From Lachnospiraceae bacterium (lineage in GTDB: Bacteria > Bacillota > Clostridia > Lachnospirales > Lachnospiraceae), in assembly GCA_011959105.1 (NCBI GenBank), contig BLLU01000007.1, forward strand, positions 1 to 37,598: a DNA stretch of 37,598 nt, written 5' to 3'. This document shows, piece by piece, positions 1 to 8,048 of the stretch. The translations under genes and the position numbers were made by a program. Numbering within the stretch: position 1 is the stretch's first letter; the number at the start of each line of letters is the position of its first letter. The notes under the pieces were generated by a model. That model had not been told where the DNA came from and made no database searches. It saw nothing but the letters and a program-made list of their open reading frames with translations.

Positions 1-13
1 CCAGGACTTCTGA

Positions 14-86
14 TGCACCGCCAGGGGCTCGAACCCTGGACACCCTGATTAAGAGTCAGGTGCTCTACCAACTGAGCTAGCGGTGC
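14..86 (-). tRNA. tRNA-Lys (anticodon CUU)
   Basis: Read on the minus strand, a 73-nt cloverleaf can be drawn. The acceptor stem GCACCGC (86-80) pairs perfectly with GCGGTGC (21-15) and the discriminator base is A (14). The anticodon stem CCTGA/TCAGG (60-56 with 48-44) encloses the loop CTCTTAA, giving anticodon CTT at 53-51, so it decodes the lysine codon AAG. The T-arm carries the usual GGTTCGAGCC. The three bases after the discriminator read TCA rather than CCA, so the CCA end must be added by the nucleotidyltransferase. Confidence 0.97.
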
Positions 87-200
87 GCTTTCAAAGGATT
101 TGTTCTTGTTTCCTTAACACAAGTGATATAATATCATATGGTTTACAGAAATGCAAGTATTTTTTCAAAAAAATTTCACAATTTTTGTCTATGCTTTTTC

Positions 201-797
201 CTATAGATCAATATCAAAAATATACTTTTCAAATGCGTTGATTACCTGCGTATCATTGTAGGAAGATGTACGCGGGAACGTTCTTCCGTAATTCATATGC
301 ACATGTCCGTGGATAAAAAAAGCAGGCTTATATTTGTCCAGAAGATCACGGAACGCCTCAAACCCCCTGTGAGGTAAATCCTCACCGTCATTAAACTGAT
401 AGGCGGGCGAATGGGTCAGCAAAATGTCGAAACCCTTCCTGTATTTTAAACTCCACCAAAGTTTCCATATCCGCCTGCGCATCTGAAACTGAGTATACTG
501 ATGCGCACCGGGCTTATAGCGCATGGAACCACCCAGACCCAGAATCCGAACGCCATTGTGTATATAGATCTTGTCCTCAATGCAGATACAGCCGTCGGGC
601 GGGGTCTCTTCATAGCGGTCGTCATGATTGCCATGCACATAGAGAATGGGCGCATGGGCAAATGTTGCCAGAAAAGATAAATACTGGGGTTTTAAGTCCC
701 CACAGGAGAGGATCAGGTCGATCCCCTCCAGATAACTTCTATCAAAATAATCCCACAACAGCGGAGATTCCTGGTCAGCGATTGCCAAAATTCTCAT
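201..797 (-). CDS. Metallophosphoesterase, calcineurin-like superfamily
   Basis: The 198-residue protein has the calcineurin-like phosphoesterase signature: GDL (residues 33-35), GNHD (56-59), a THS segment near 130 and GHVH near 164. These residues normally hold two metal ions for phosphoester hydrolysis. There is no signal peptide, so a cytosolic location is expected. The first metal motif, normally DxH, reads DQE (8-10); Asp8 is kept but the histidine is replaced by Glu. A GAGGGAG Shine-Dalgarno sequence lies 6 nt before the ATG. The gene starts 39 nt after the BMP-like gene stops and may be co-transcribed with it. The substrate is unknown. The superfamily call is firm. Confidence 0.9.
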   Translation of the reverse strand: MRILAIADQESPLLWDYFDRSYLEGIDLILSCGDLKPQYLSFLATFAHAPILYVHGNHDDRYEETPPDGCICIEDKIYIHNGVRILGLGGSMRYKPGAHQYTQFQMRRRIWKLWWSLKYRKGFDILLTHSPAYQFNDGEDLPHRGFEAFRDLLDKYKPAFFIHGHVHMNYGRTFPRTSSYNDTQVINAFEKYIFDIDL

Positions 798-836
798 CAG
801 ACGCTCCCTCTTCCCTTTTCCATTGTATGTAAGACG

Positions 837-2774
837 TCAGATCTCGGACGCCCCTGTTCTTCCCAGCCCCTGCATCTTTGTGACTGCCTGGGCTTCTTCG
901 GTAAGATCGGCTATATTGGGGATGCTTCCCACCACGTTTTCCACCAGCCAGTCCATGGTAATAATATCCCTGGGGGGAATGACCTGATCCGCCTTGTTCA
1001 TAACGGTCCCGTCCTGGGCGCACAGTTCACCGTAAAACGGAACCAGCGCATCCGAACAGATATTGTTGCGCAGAAGGCTTACCAGCTGCTTGGTACCCTG
1101 GGGCAGATCCTGAGAACAGATCAGGTCAACCACGCCGGAGGACATGCCCCACCAGTAATTGATGGCTCTGTTGCCCACCCCATCGGTCTCCTCTTTCCAT
1201 GTGCCGTTCAATATGATGCGGACTATCTTTTCATACAATTTTCCCCAATGCCAGGTGGTCATGGCCAGATTGTCCGGCGTCTCCCCACTGATGCAATAGA
1301 GACCGAAATGCCGGGTAGTCTTGCCCGGTGACCTCATATCCTGATCCATGATATAGTTGATCTCGGGATCATCGGTGATCCTGACTTTCCGATCCTTTAA
1401 AGTGCTCCAGTCCAAATAGACTCTGGCGTGGGGATTTACCATCCTTGCGCCCAAGGCAAAGGCGTTGATATTCGCCGCCATACCATATATGGGATAATTG
1501 GCAATATAACCAATCTTGTTGGTGGTGGTCATGGAACCGGCGATGGCCCCGGCCAGGAACTTCGCCTCGTACATTCTGGCATAATAAGTGCGCAGAGTGG
1601 GATGGGAAATATTCTGGGAGCAATTCAATATTTTCACATCCGGGTGATTGGCCGCAATCTTCAGGCTGGCAGGGATCATCACCGGGGTGGTGGTAAAGAG
1701 CACATTGTAGCCGTCCTTAATCACCTGCTCCATCTTCTCCAGGTCGTTTTCGCCCGCTACGATGTTCTCAAACGCCTTGGTCTCCACCTGGCCCGGGAAC
1801 ACATTCTCCAGATACAGCCGTCCCAGTTCATGGCTGTAAGTCCAGCTGGAAGACCTGTGATCCTTTTCATATAAGAAAGCGATCTTCACCCGGCTGGCAT
1901 TGTCAGGCAGAACCAGATTCAGCAGGTTTCTGTACAGATTGTGGGACACCTCCTCCTTGGGAGGATCCATGAGCAGTTCAATGGACTGTTCGTCGGTCAG
2001 CACCAGGAATTCATCCCAGATCTTGGAAAGGTCTTTCTTGATTTCCTGTTCCGTCTTCTGCCGGGTCTCCTGGTAGCCGAACACCGTGATAAAGGCCAGG
2101 AAAGCGTCTCCCACCGTAATGGGAAGTTTGCTGCCTCCCTTCGCCTCAAAAGCGTTTCGGAAATGGAAAAATACGGAATCAAATTCTATGCGGTCGTCAT
2201 AGCTCCACTTCTCTCCCTTGGGAGTGCCCACCTGGGCCAGCAGTTTGGCAAACCGCCCTTTCTCGCTGAAATTCACATTGTTAAGACCCGTAATATCATA
2301 GAAATCCAGGAATTCATAATAAATCTCGTTTTCCCTGGCATCCGTGCGCTTGGGCACGATCCGTATAACAGAGCAGGGAATGCTGTAAGCATTCAGGAAT
2401 TTCAGAATGCTGACCCGCTTGTTGCCCTCCTGCACATAAAACCGATTCATAAATTCATAGACCTTCACCGGGTCTCTAAGGCCCTCCTCCTCCAGCATGG
2501 TATACAACCGAATCCATTTGGTGGCAAATTCGGAGGAAGCATCCAAAAGGGGCATATAATTAGCGGCGAAGGAATTGGTGCGTCCCTTGGTCTTGGTACC
2601 TACGATCAGTTCCATGGGTACTTCGCACACACCCAGGTTCACCTCATATTCCACCTGAGCGAAAGACAGGGTTTCATCTAAAGCTGGCAGATAGGGGTAT
2701 CCGCCTTTCAAAAGGCAGGCACGGTATTCTCTTCTTCCGGCGCTTAAAGCATTCTGGTATTTTTCGTATGACAT
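837..2774 (-). CDS. Cytosolic BMP-family protein with ParB-like N-terminal region
   Basis: This is a 645-residue protein. The C-terminal part, roughly residues 290-560, resembles the basic membrane protein (BMP/PnrA) fold of nucleoside-binding proteins: a VKIAFLYEKD start, then the segments FTTTPVM and IGYIANYPIYG. The N-terminal part contains QEGNKRVSILKFL near residue 115, which resembles the ParB/sulfiredoxin-type nucleotide-binding motif. No signal peptide or lipobox is present, so it cannot be a standard exported binding protein. A regulatory or ligand-sensing role is inferred. An in-frame ATG exists at 2786, but GGAGG at 2784-2780 sits 5 nt before the ATG at 2774, which decides the start. 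No ABC partner genes of the BMP type are adjacent. Confidence 0.82.
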   Translation of the reverse strand: MSYEKYQNALSAGRREYRACLLKGGYPYLPALDETLSFAQVEYEVNLGVCEVPMELIVGTKTKGRTNSFAANYMPLLDASSEFATKWIRLYTMLEEEGLRDPVKVYEFMNRFYVQEGNKRVSILKFLNAYSIPCSVIRIVPKRTDARENEIYYEFLDFYDITGLNNVNFSEKGRFAKLLAQVGTPKGEKWSYDDRIEFDSVFFHFRNAFEAKGGSKLPITVGDAFLAFITVFGYQETRQKTEQEIKKDLSKIWDEFLVLTDEQSIELLMDPPKEEVSHNLYRNLLNLVLPDNASRVKIAFLYEKDHRSSSWTYSHELGRLYLENVFPGQVETKAFENIVAGENDLEKMEQVIKDGYNVLFTTTPVMIPASLKIAANHPDVKILNCSQNISHPTLRTYYARMYEAKFLAGAIAGSMTTTNKIGYIANYPIYGMAANINAFALGARMVNPHARVYLDWSTLKDRKVRITDDPEINYIMDQDMRSPGKTTRHFGLYCISGETPDNLAMTTWHWGKLYEKIVRIILNGTWKEETDGVGNRAINYWWGMSSGVVDLICSQDLPQGTKQLVSLLRNNICSDALVPFYGELCAQDGTVMNKADQVIPPRDIITMDWLVENVVGSIPNIADLTEEAQAVTKMQGLGRTGASEI

Positions 2775-2843
2775 ATCTGCCTCCATTCTATATTGCGTCC
2801 AGCCTCTACCCGGAGAATAAACATCTCCCCGGAATTGCTGTTA

Positions 2844-3284
2844 TTATATTTGCCCGTCATCCATATGTTTCGCCCTGCACTCCTTACAATACCCATAGAG
2901 TTCCAATTTATGCCCTGTCACCACAAAATCTCCGGGCAGCCCGGGCAAATGATCATGGATCTGCTTAAAAGGACAATTTTCCAGGGGGACCCGCCTGCGG
3001 CAGTCCAAGCAAAGGGCATAGTGGGTGTGATCGCCCCTGTCCAGTTCATACAAAAGCGTATCCTCTCCCATCCAACTGCTTTTCCGAAGCATGTCATGCT
3101 CCTCAAAAGCCGCGAGTATCCGATATACGGTGGATAAAGCATAACCGGACTGCCCGGCGGTCTCCTCCAGCTGCCGGTAAATCTGCAGGGCGCTGAGGGG
3201 TTCCCCTGCCTCCGAAAGCACCTGATATACATCTCTGCGCTGCCGGGTCCACTTAATACCGGCAGGATAATCCCGTTTATCCAT
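2844..3284 (-). CDS. Fur-family metal-responsive repressor
   Basis: The 146-residue protein has a winged-helix N-terminus (about residues 10-85, including SALQIYRQL and STVYRILAAF) and a C-terminal metal and dimer domain. Metal ligands visible are His86/His88, the pair Cys92-x-x-Cys95, His125 and the structural-zinc pair Cys133-x-x-Cys136. These fit the Fur/Zur/PerR family; which metal is sensed cannot be told. An upstream in-frame extension of 45 codons lacks family similarity. The ATG at 3284 has AAGGA about 4 nt upstream and begins at the family's usual N-terminus. It follows the metal-exporter gene by 70 nt on the same strand and probably regulates it. Confidence 0.92.
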   Translation of the reverse strand: MDKRDYPAGIKWTRQRRDVYQVLSEAGEPLSALQIYRQLEETAGQSGYALSTVYRILAAFEEHDMLRKSSWMGEDTLLYELDRGDHTHYALCLDCRRRVPLENCPFKQIHDHLPGLPGDFVVTGHKLELYGYCKECRAKHMDDGQI

Positions 3285-3354
3285 ACTTTCCTTTTCCCAG
3301 GGTAATACGGGCCGTACCCATATTACCGCGTCAATCGGTGTTTGGAACACGCCT

Positions 3355-4197
3355 CTACACTCCGGGCAGCAGACCTGCCAGGAGACCACCCGCCACACTG
3401 ATTCCATAGAGCAGAGCAATGATTCTCAGGTTCTCCCCTCTATGGCGGTTTACCCTGCACAGCACCAACAGGCCCACCCCCGTGTTGGCCAGCAGCCCGC
3501 TGATCATGGCCCCGAAGTTCATGGCCCCCTCCAGATAAAGCTGGGTGATGGCCACAGAAGAGGCACAGTTGGGGATCAGCCCCAGGGCCCCGGACAAGAA
3601 CTGTCCCGCCACCGGCTTGTTCCAGATCCAGCGGCTCAGGTTCTCCGGGCCGGCCCAGGTCAGCAGCAGATTGAGAACAATGTTAATAAACAGAATAAAC
3701 AGGGCGATCTGCGCCGTGTGCAGCAGCGCGGATTTCACAATCCCCTTCTCACAGCCGCAGTGGTCATGTTCACACAATTCATGAATATGCTCCCGCTCCT
3801 CCGTTTTTCCCCTGCGGCACAGGTCTACGCAGAAACCGGCCGCCAGCCCCGCCGCCACCTTGAAGCCCAGGATTCGCCCGATCAGCAGAGGGCTTGCATG
3901 GGCCGAGACCAGGATAGGAAGCATCTCGTCCGAGGTGGAGAGAAAGATGGCCAACAGAGTTCCCAAGCTGATCACCCTTCCCGCATACAGGCCGGAAGCC
4001 GCTGCCGAGAACCCACACTGGGGCACAACGCCCGCCGCCGCGCCGATGGCAGGCCCCCATTTTCCGGCCCGCCGCACCAGCCCTACCGTGGCTGCGCCGG
4101 CCCTGTGCTCCAGATATTCCATGGCGATATAAGTCAACAGCAAAAAGGGTAGTAACTTTGCCGTGTCCAGCACGCTGTCCAATATAATATCCCACAT
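3355..4197 (-). CDS. Putative heavy-metal exporter, ArsP_2-type membrane permease
   Basis: The 280-residue integral membrane protein has two related halves, each with a proline-cysteine motif in a helix: PQCGF (59-63) and PNCASS (209-214). Between them is a cytosolic loop rich in potential metal ligands (His and Cys at 137-149). This pattern belongs to the putative 10-TM heavy-metal exporter family (ArsP_2, PF11449), whose members are annotated as arsenic or manganese efflux proteins. Substrate is not provable here. The gene is first in an operon with a Fur-family repressor, behind a sigma-A-like promoter and an 8-bp inverted repeat, which suggests metal-dependent expression. The ribosome binding site is mediocre (GGCGG, 7 nt). 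Confidence 0.85.
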   Translation of the reverse strand: MWDIILDSVLDTAKLLPFLLLTYIAMEYLEHRAGAATVGLVRRAGKWGPAIGAAAGVVPQCGFSAAASGLYAGRVISLGTLLAIFLSTSDEMLPILVSAHASPLLIGRILGFKVAAGLAAGFCVDLCRRGKTEEREHIHELCEHDHCGCEKGIVKSALLHTAQIALFILFINIVLNLLLTWAGPENLSRWIWNKPVAGQFLSGALGLIPNCASSVAITQLYLEGAMNFGAMISGLLANTGVGLLVLCRVNRHRGENLRIIALLYGISVAGGLLAGLLPGV

Positions 4198-4250
4198 ATT
4201 ACGTCCGCCCTGCCCTCTCGCTCAATCCCTGCTGAAATTCATTTATTGCC

Positions 4251-4275
4251 GCAGATGCAAGCCATTCGCATCTGC
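4251..4275. promoter_or_regulatory. Inverted repeat, candidate operator for the Fur-family regulator
   Basis: Arms GCAGATGC (4251-4258) and GCATCTGC (4268-4275) are perfectly complementary across a 9-nt spacer. The repeat lies about 20-45 bp downstream of the -10 element and upstream of the exporter start. No U-run follows on either strand, which argues against a terminator. An operator is the simplest reading; an RNA hairpin in the leader is the alternative. Confidence 0.5.
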
Positions 4276-4293
4276 AATTTGACCGTATTTAGA

Positions 4294-4321
4294 ATCATAC
4301 CACAAAATCCGGCTTTGTCAA
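4294..4321 (-). promoter_or_regulatory. Sigma-A-type promoter for the exporter/fur operon
   Basis: On the minus strand TTGACA (4321-4316) and TATGAT (4299-4294) are separated by 16 nt. The start of transcription would be near 4287, giving a leader of about 90 nt that includes the inverted repeat. Confidence 0.75.
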
Positions 4322-4343
4322 GTTTTTTCTCACGCCTGGGCGC

Positions 4344-4994
4344 CTACTCTTTGTTCTGAGGATCCTGAGGCGTACCGTTCTCCTTTTCTATTAGCAGAAA
4401 CGTCTTTTTGCTGAACGCGGCCAAGGTGTAAATCATAAACCCGGGACCCAGCAGAATGGCAAAAAACATCATGGTTTGGTTAAACTGAAAAAGAAGGAAT
4501 TCCAAAGACAGTACAAATACCAGAAAAAGCGTCCTTCCCACATATCTGCGGGTAATATCGATGGAATTCTGTATGGTTCGGAACAATGTATTTTCGTACC
4601 TTGCTGCCAGGGGATAGGCGTACAGAAGCGCCGAGACCACCACCACAATAGAGAGGATTCCCACCAACAGAAAAATCATGGGATTCCCTTCCAGAGCCTC
4701 AAAGAACTGGAAATCCAGGTAAATGGCATAGAGCGCAACCAATGTAATCAGCCACAACACCGTTCCCTGTTTCCAGTTTTCCCTGAACGCCTTCAAAAAA
4801 CTCCTCCCGATATAACCCTCCTCATCGTCCGCCATCTTAAGAGCAACCGAAAGCGCCGCCACCGTAGAAGCACCTATGGTTACCAACGGAATGCTGAAAA
4901 GGATCCACAGAAAATTCAACCGTATCACATCCAGCAGCTTGGAAAGAAATCGGTACAGAGGACTGTCCACACTGAAAAATTTCATAACCGCCAC
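4344..4994 (-). CDS. YesL-family (DUF624) membrane protein
   Basis: The 216-residue protein has about five hydrophobic segments and the family's N-terminal pattern: a short cytosolic start, then LLDVIRLNFLWILFSIPLVT and the GASTVAA motif. YesL/DUF624 proteins are usually encoded beside LplABC-type carbohydrate importers in Firmicutes, as here; their biochemical role is not established. It is the last gene of the importer operon, separated from the lipoprotein gene by a hairpin that may reduce read-through. The start is uncertain. The longest frame begins with GTG at 4994, with AAAGG only 3 nt upstream. ATG at 4985 is the alternative and would give 213 residues. Confidence 0.88.
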   Translation of the reverse strand: MAVMKFFSVDSPLYRFLSKLLDVIRLNFLWILFSIPLVTIGASTVAALSVALKMADDEEGYIGRSFLKAFRENWKQGTVLWLITLVALYAIYLDFQFFEALEGNPMIFLLVGILSIVVVVSALLYAYPLAARYENTLFRTIQNSIDITRRYVGRTLFLVFVLSLEFLLFQFNQTMMFFAILLGPGFMIYTLAAFSKKTFLLIEKENGTPQDPQNKE

Positions 4995-5047
4995 ATACCT
5001 TTCTTTTATTTCTTATGATTAGGAAACCCACAAAAGGAAGTAAGCAG

Positions 5048-5078
5048 GAAACAAGAGGGCTGCCCTTGCAGACAGCCC
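5048..5078 (-). terminator. Hairpin terminator or attenuator after the binding-protein gene
   Basis: On the minus strand GGGCTG (5078-5073) pairs with CAGCCC (5062-5057), followed by a T-rich tail (TCTTGTTT). It lies between the lipoprotein stop and yesL, so partial termination would favour binding-protein expression over yesL. Confidence 0.6.
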
Positions 5079-5111
5079 CCTGTTATTTTGCTACTTGCCA
5101 TGCTTTCGGAA

Positions 5112-6944
5112 TTACTGCGCACTCATAGCGGCGTCCTCAGCGGCCGCTCTCAGCTTGGCTTCGTTCTCCTGGAACTCCACACATTGTTCATAGCCATACT
5201 CTTTGGCCTGGGAGATCATGTTGGCCACGATGGAATCAAATGCCGCGTCATCCTTGGCATAGATTGCTTCCCAGGAACCGTTCTTGATACAGGTTGCCAC
5301 CTGCTGCCAGATCAGATCCAATTCTTCGCTCCTGGGCGTAGCCGAATACATGGTGCCGGGAGCAAGCCTGTAATTCCAGTTGTCAAACAGGCTGTCAAAG
5401 GTGGTGGCATTGTTGTAGGCTCTCCAGTCGGCTTCGATCTCGGAACTGGCCTCCGCCGCATTGCAATCCCATTTCTTGTAGTTGAACACATCACCGTTGG
5501 AATCCAGATTTTCGGCATCAATACCCCATGTGGTATTGTTCATCTTAAAGTTACCGTCCTCAAAGGTTCCGGAATAGCCATCCGTCATCTGGGTCTTGCC
5601 GTCCAGCTTGGCAGTTCTTCCCAGATCGGTGAAGCAGGTCTTACCGTTTTCGTCATAGTACCAGCACACGCCTTCGGGGCCGTATTCGGCCGTCATGCGT
5701 CCCTCGGGAGTGGACAGCCAGTTGATGATGGCCATGCACAGTTCGGGATATTCCGTCTTGGAACCGATGGTCCAGGGTCTATTGCCGCCATAGATATTCT
5801 GTCCATAGCAGATCGGGGTAGCTTCCTTGGGAGGGCAGGGAGCCATCATCTTGCCTTCCGCCGCATGGGCCTCACTGTTGTATGCCGCAGAACCCAGGAA
5901 ATTGAACACGTTCAGGAAAGCTGTTCCGTTCTGATAGTCCTCTGACATGCCGTCAAACTTCTGGGTCTGGGAATCCGGATCCAGCAGCCCTCTCTGGTAC
6001 AGAGTGTTGTAGAACTTCAGGCAGGTAAGATAAGGTCCGTTCTCCTCCAGGCAGGGATGGAAGGTCTGGTCTGTGGGATTGTACAGGCCGAATCCAAACT
6101 CATCATATCCATAATAAGCGCTTGCGGTTCCCTTTACAAACATTACCATATCGCCGTCCCAGTCATTGAACAGGGACACGCCATAGGTGGTCTTACCGTT
6201 ATCATCCGTGGGGCAGATCTCCTTCATCTGCGCCAGCACTTCCACCATATCGTCCAAATTGTTGATTTCAGGATAACCCAGTTCCTTGTACAGATCCCAG
6301 CGCAAATCCCACTCATACATCATCTCCTGACGTTCCTGGGCGTTTTGTGCCACATCATGACCGAATCCGTAGAGAGTGCCTCCGGATATCGTCTGGTTCT
6401 TTTCCAGTGCCGCCGTGAAATGCTCTTTGATGTAAGGGCCGTACTCCTCCAGCAGATCATCCTCGTTCCAGTCAAACAGCATGCCCTTCTCAATGGCCTG
6501 CAGATACTGGTCAGAATCATTGCCCCAGATTACCAGATCCCCCAGATTGCCGGACTCCATACGGGTCTGGAAAGTACCTTCCGCCTCCGGGATAATATTC
6601 AGTTTTACATTGAATTTCTCCAGCATGACCTGGCCGAACCAGCCAATCTGCTCACCGGAATAGTTGGCCAGCTGATCATACACGTCAAGGGTAACGGTCT
6701 CCGTGGGAATGACATCCGACAGATCCACCTCGGCCGCCGGCTCTGACGCGCCGCCTTCCTCACTGCTCTGGTCCGCAGGAGCACTCTGCTCGCTGCTCTC
6801 CTGATTACCACTGGAAGCCGGTTCGCTCTGACTACCTGTGTCAGCTTCGGACCCTCCTCCGGTGGTCGGGTTGCTGCCGCATGCCGCCAATGACAATGTC
6901 ATCATGGCCGCCATGCACAGCGCCATAATTTTCTTTGCTTTCAT
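5112..6944 (-). CDS. Extracellular carbohydrate-binding lipoprotein of ABC importer (LplA/YtcQ-like)
   Basis: This 610-residue protein begins with a lipoprotein signal: basic N-terminus, hydrophobic stretch, and lipobox LAAC with Cys22 as the acylation site. A Ser/Glu/Gly-rich linker of about 45 residues follows, then a family 1-type extracellular solute-binding fold. It should sit on the outer face of the membrane and deliver a sugar or oligosaccharide to the two permeases encoded just upstream. The length is typical of the LplA/YtcQ group. The start has AAGGAGG 8 nt before the ATG. The gene lies 62 nt after the second permease gene. The ligand cannot be predicted from sequence alone. Confidence 0.93.
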   Translation of the reverse strand: MKAKKIMALCMAAMMTLSLAACGSNPTTGGGSEADTGSQSEPASSGNQESSEQSAPADQSSEEGGASEPAAEVDLSDVIPTETVTLDVYDQLANYSGEQIGWFGQVMLEKFNVKLNIIPEAEGTFQTRMESGNLGDLVIWGNDSDQYLQAIEKGMLFDWNEDDLLEEYGPYIKEHFTAALEKNQTISGGTLYGFGHDVAQNAQERQEMMYEWDLRWDLYKELGYPEINNLDDMVEVLAQMKEICPTDDNGKTTYGVSLFNDWDGDMVMFVKGTASAYYGYDEFGFGLYNPTDQTFHPCLEENGPYLTCLKFYNTLYQRGLLDPDSQTQKFDGMSEDYQNGTAFLNVFNFLGSAAYNSEAHAAEGKMMAPCPPKEATPICYGQNIYGGNRPWTIGSKTEYPELCMAIINWLSTPEGRMTAEYGPEGVCWYYDENGKTCFTDLGRTAKLDGKTQMTDGYSGTFEDGNFKMNNTTWGIDAENLDSNGDVFNYKKWDCNAAEASSEIEADWRAYNNATTFDSLFDNWNYRLAPGTMYSATPRSEELDLIWQQVATCIKNGSWEAIYAKDDAAFDSIVANMISQAKEYGYEQCVEFQENEAKLRAAAEDAAMSAQ

Positions 6945-7006
6945 AATAAAATCCTCCTTACTCTATTGCTAAACCACTGCGGAATTGCAGCAGGTTTTGC
7001 CTTTCG

Positions 7007-7972
7007 TCACCCTTTTACAGCCCCAAGCATAATGCCTTTCTCGAAATACCGCTGCATAAATGGGTATACCATCAAAATGGGGATCACCGTCACCATGGAA
7101 ATTGTATATTTGATTACCTTTCCGCTCAGGGCCGACTGGATTGCCGCATCGCTGACGGCACCGCCGGACTGCATCAGGGCGCTCAGGTTGGATGCCTGAT
7201 TCAGATAGATATACAGCCTGTGCTGTAAGGTATACAGTTTGGGCGCCGACTGCATGTAAATCAGGGAGTCCGTGAGGGAATTCCAGTTCCCCACGGCGCC
7301 GAAGATCGCTATGGTGGCCAGAATGGGCTTACTGAGAGGCCAGATGATCTTGCGGAACACCGTCATATAAGAGGCCCCGTCCATGGAGGCACTCTCCTCC
7401 AGTTCCGCCGGAATGGACTCTATGTAAGTCTTGACCAGTATGATATTGTAAGGCGCCACGATGCCGGGAATAATATATACCCAGAAACTGTTGGTCAGTC
7501 CCAGCATCTGCATGTTCAGAAATACAGGGATGAGGCCGGCGTTAAAGTACATGGTGATTATCAGGAAGCGATACCAGAACTTCCTCCCCCACATTTCCTT
7601 CTTGGTGACCAGATACCCCACCAGCCCCGAAGCCGCCACCATAAGAGCCGTTCCCAGAATGGTTCTGGACATGGAAACCATAAATGCGGTGGACAGATCC
7701 CCCACGTTCAGCAGGGACATATAATTCCCGAAATGAATCCCCCGGGGAATAAAGTTGATCTGTCCCTTTATCACCAGGTCATTGTTACTGATGGTATTGA
7801 TGAACAGATAGTAAAAGGGGAAAATGCATGCCAGCGTAAACAAACCAAATACCAGATAGTTTAATATGCTGAATACAATATCTCCGATCTTAATCCTGTA
7901 TTTATGCTTATGGGTTTTCTCATATCTCTTTTCAGCTTTCAAATCCGCTTTTTCCTGCGCTGTTTTAGCCAT
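7007..7972 (-). CDS. Carbohydrate ABC transporter permease (LplC/YtcP-like)
   Basis: The 321-residue protein has six predicted membrane helices and the inner-membrane-component EAA loop. The loop reads ELEESASMDGAS followed by IIWPLSKPIL, near residues 190-215, and docks the ATPase. The conserved ends FINTISNND near the N-terminus and YFEKGIMLGAVKG at the C-terminus are typical of LplC-type permeases. It forms a heterodimer with the permease encoded upstream. AGAGGTG lies about 5 nt before the ATG. It is 76 nt downstream of the partner permease gene. No ATP-binding subunit for this importer is encoded in the window. Confidence 0.94.
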   Translation of the reverse strand: MAKTAQEKADLKAEKRYEKTHKHKYRIKIGDIVFSILNYLVFGLFTLACIFPFYYLFINTISNNDLVIKGQINFIPRGIHFGNYMSLLNVGDLSTAFMVSMSRTILGTALMVAASGLVGYLVTKKEMWGRKFWYRFLIITMYFNAGLIPVFLNMQMLGLTNSFWVYIIPGIVAPYNIILVKTYIESIPAELEESASMDGASYMTVFRKIIWPLSKPILATIAIFGAVGNWNSLTDSLIYMQSAPKLYTLQHRLYIYLNQASNLSALMQSGGAVSDAAIQSALSGKVIKYTISMVTVIPILMVYPFMQRYFEKGIMLGAVKG

Positions 7973-8048
7973 ATTCCCACCTCTTTATAAAATGTTTCAA
8001 GATTTTACCCTTCCACCATATCGCGCCGGGATCTTTGCCGGCGGCGGG

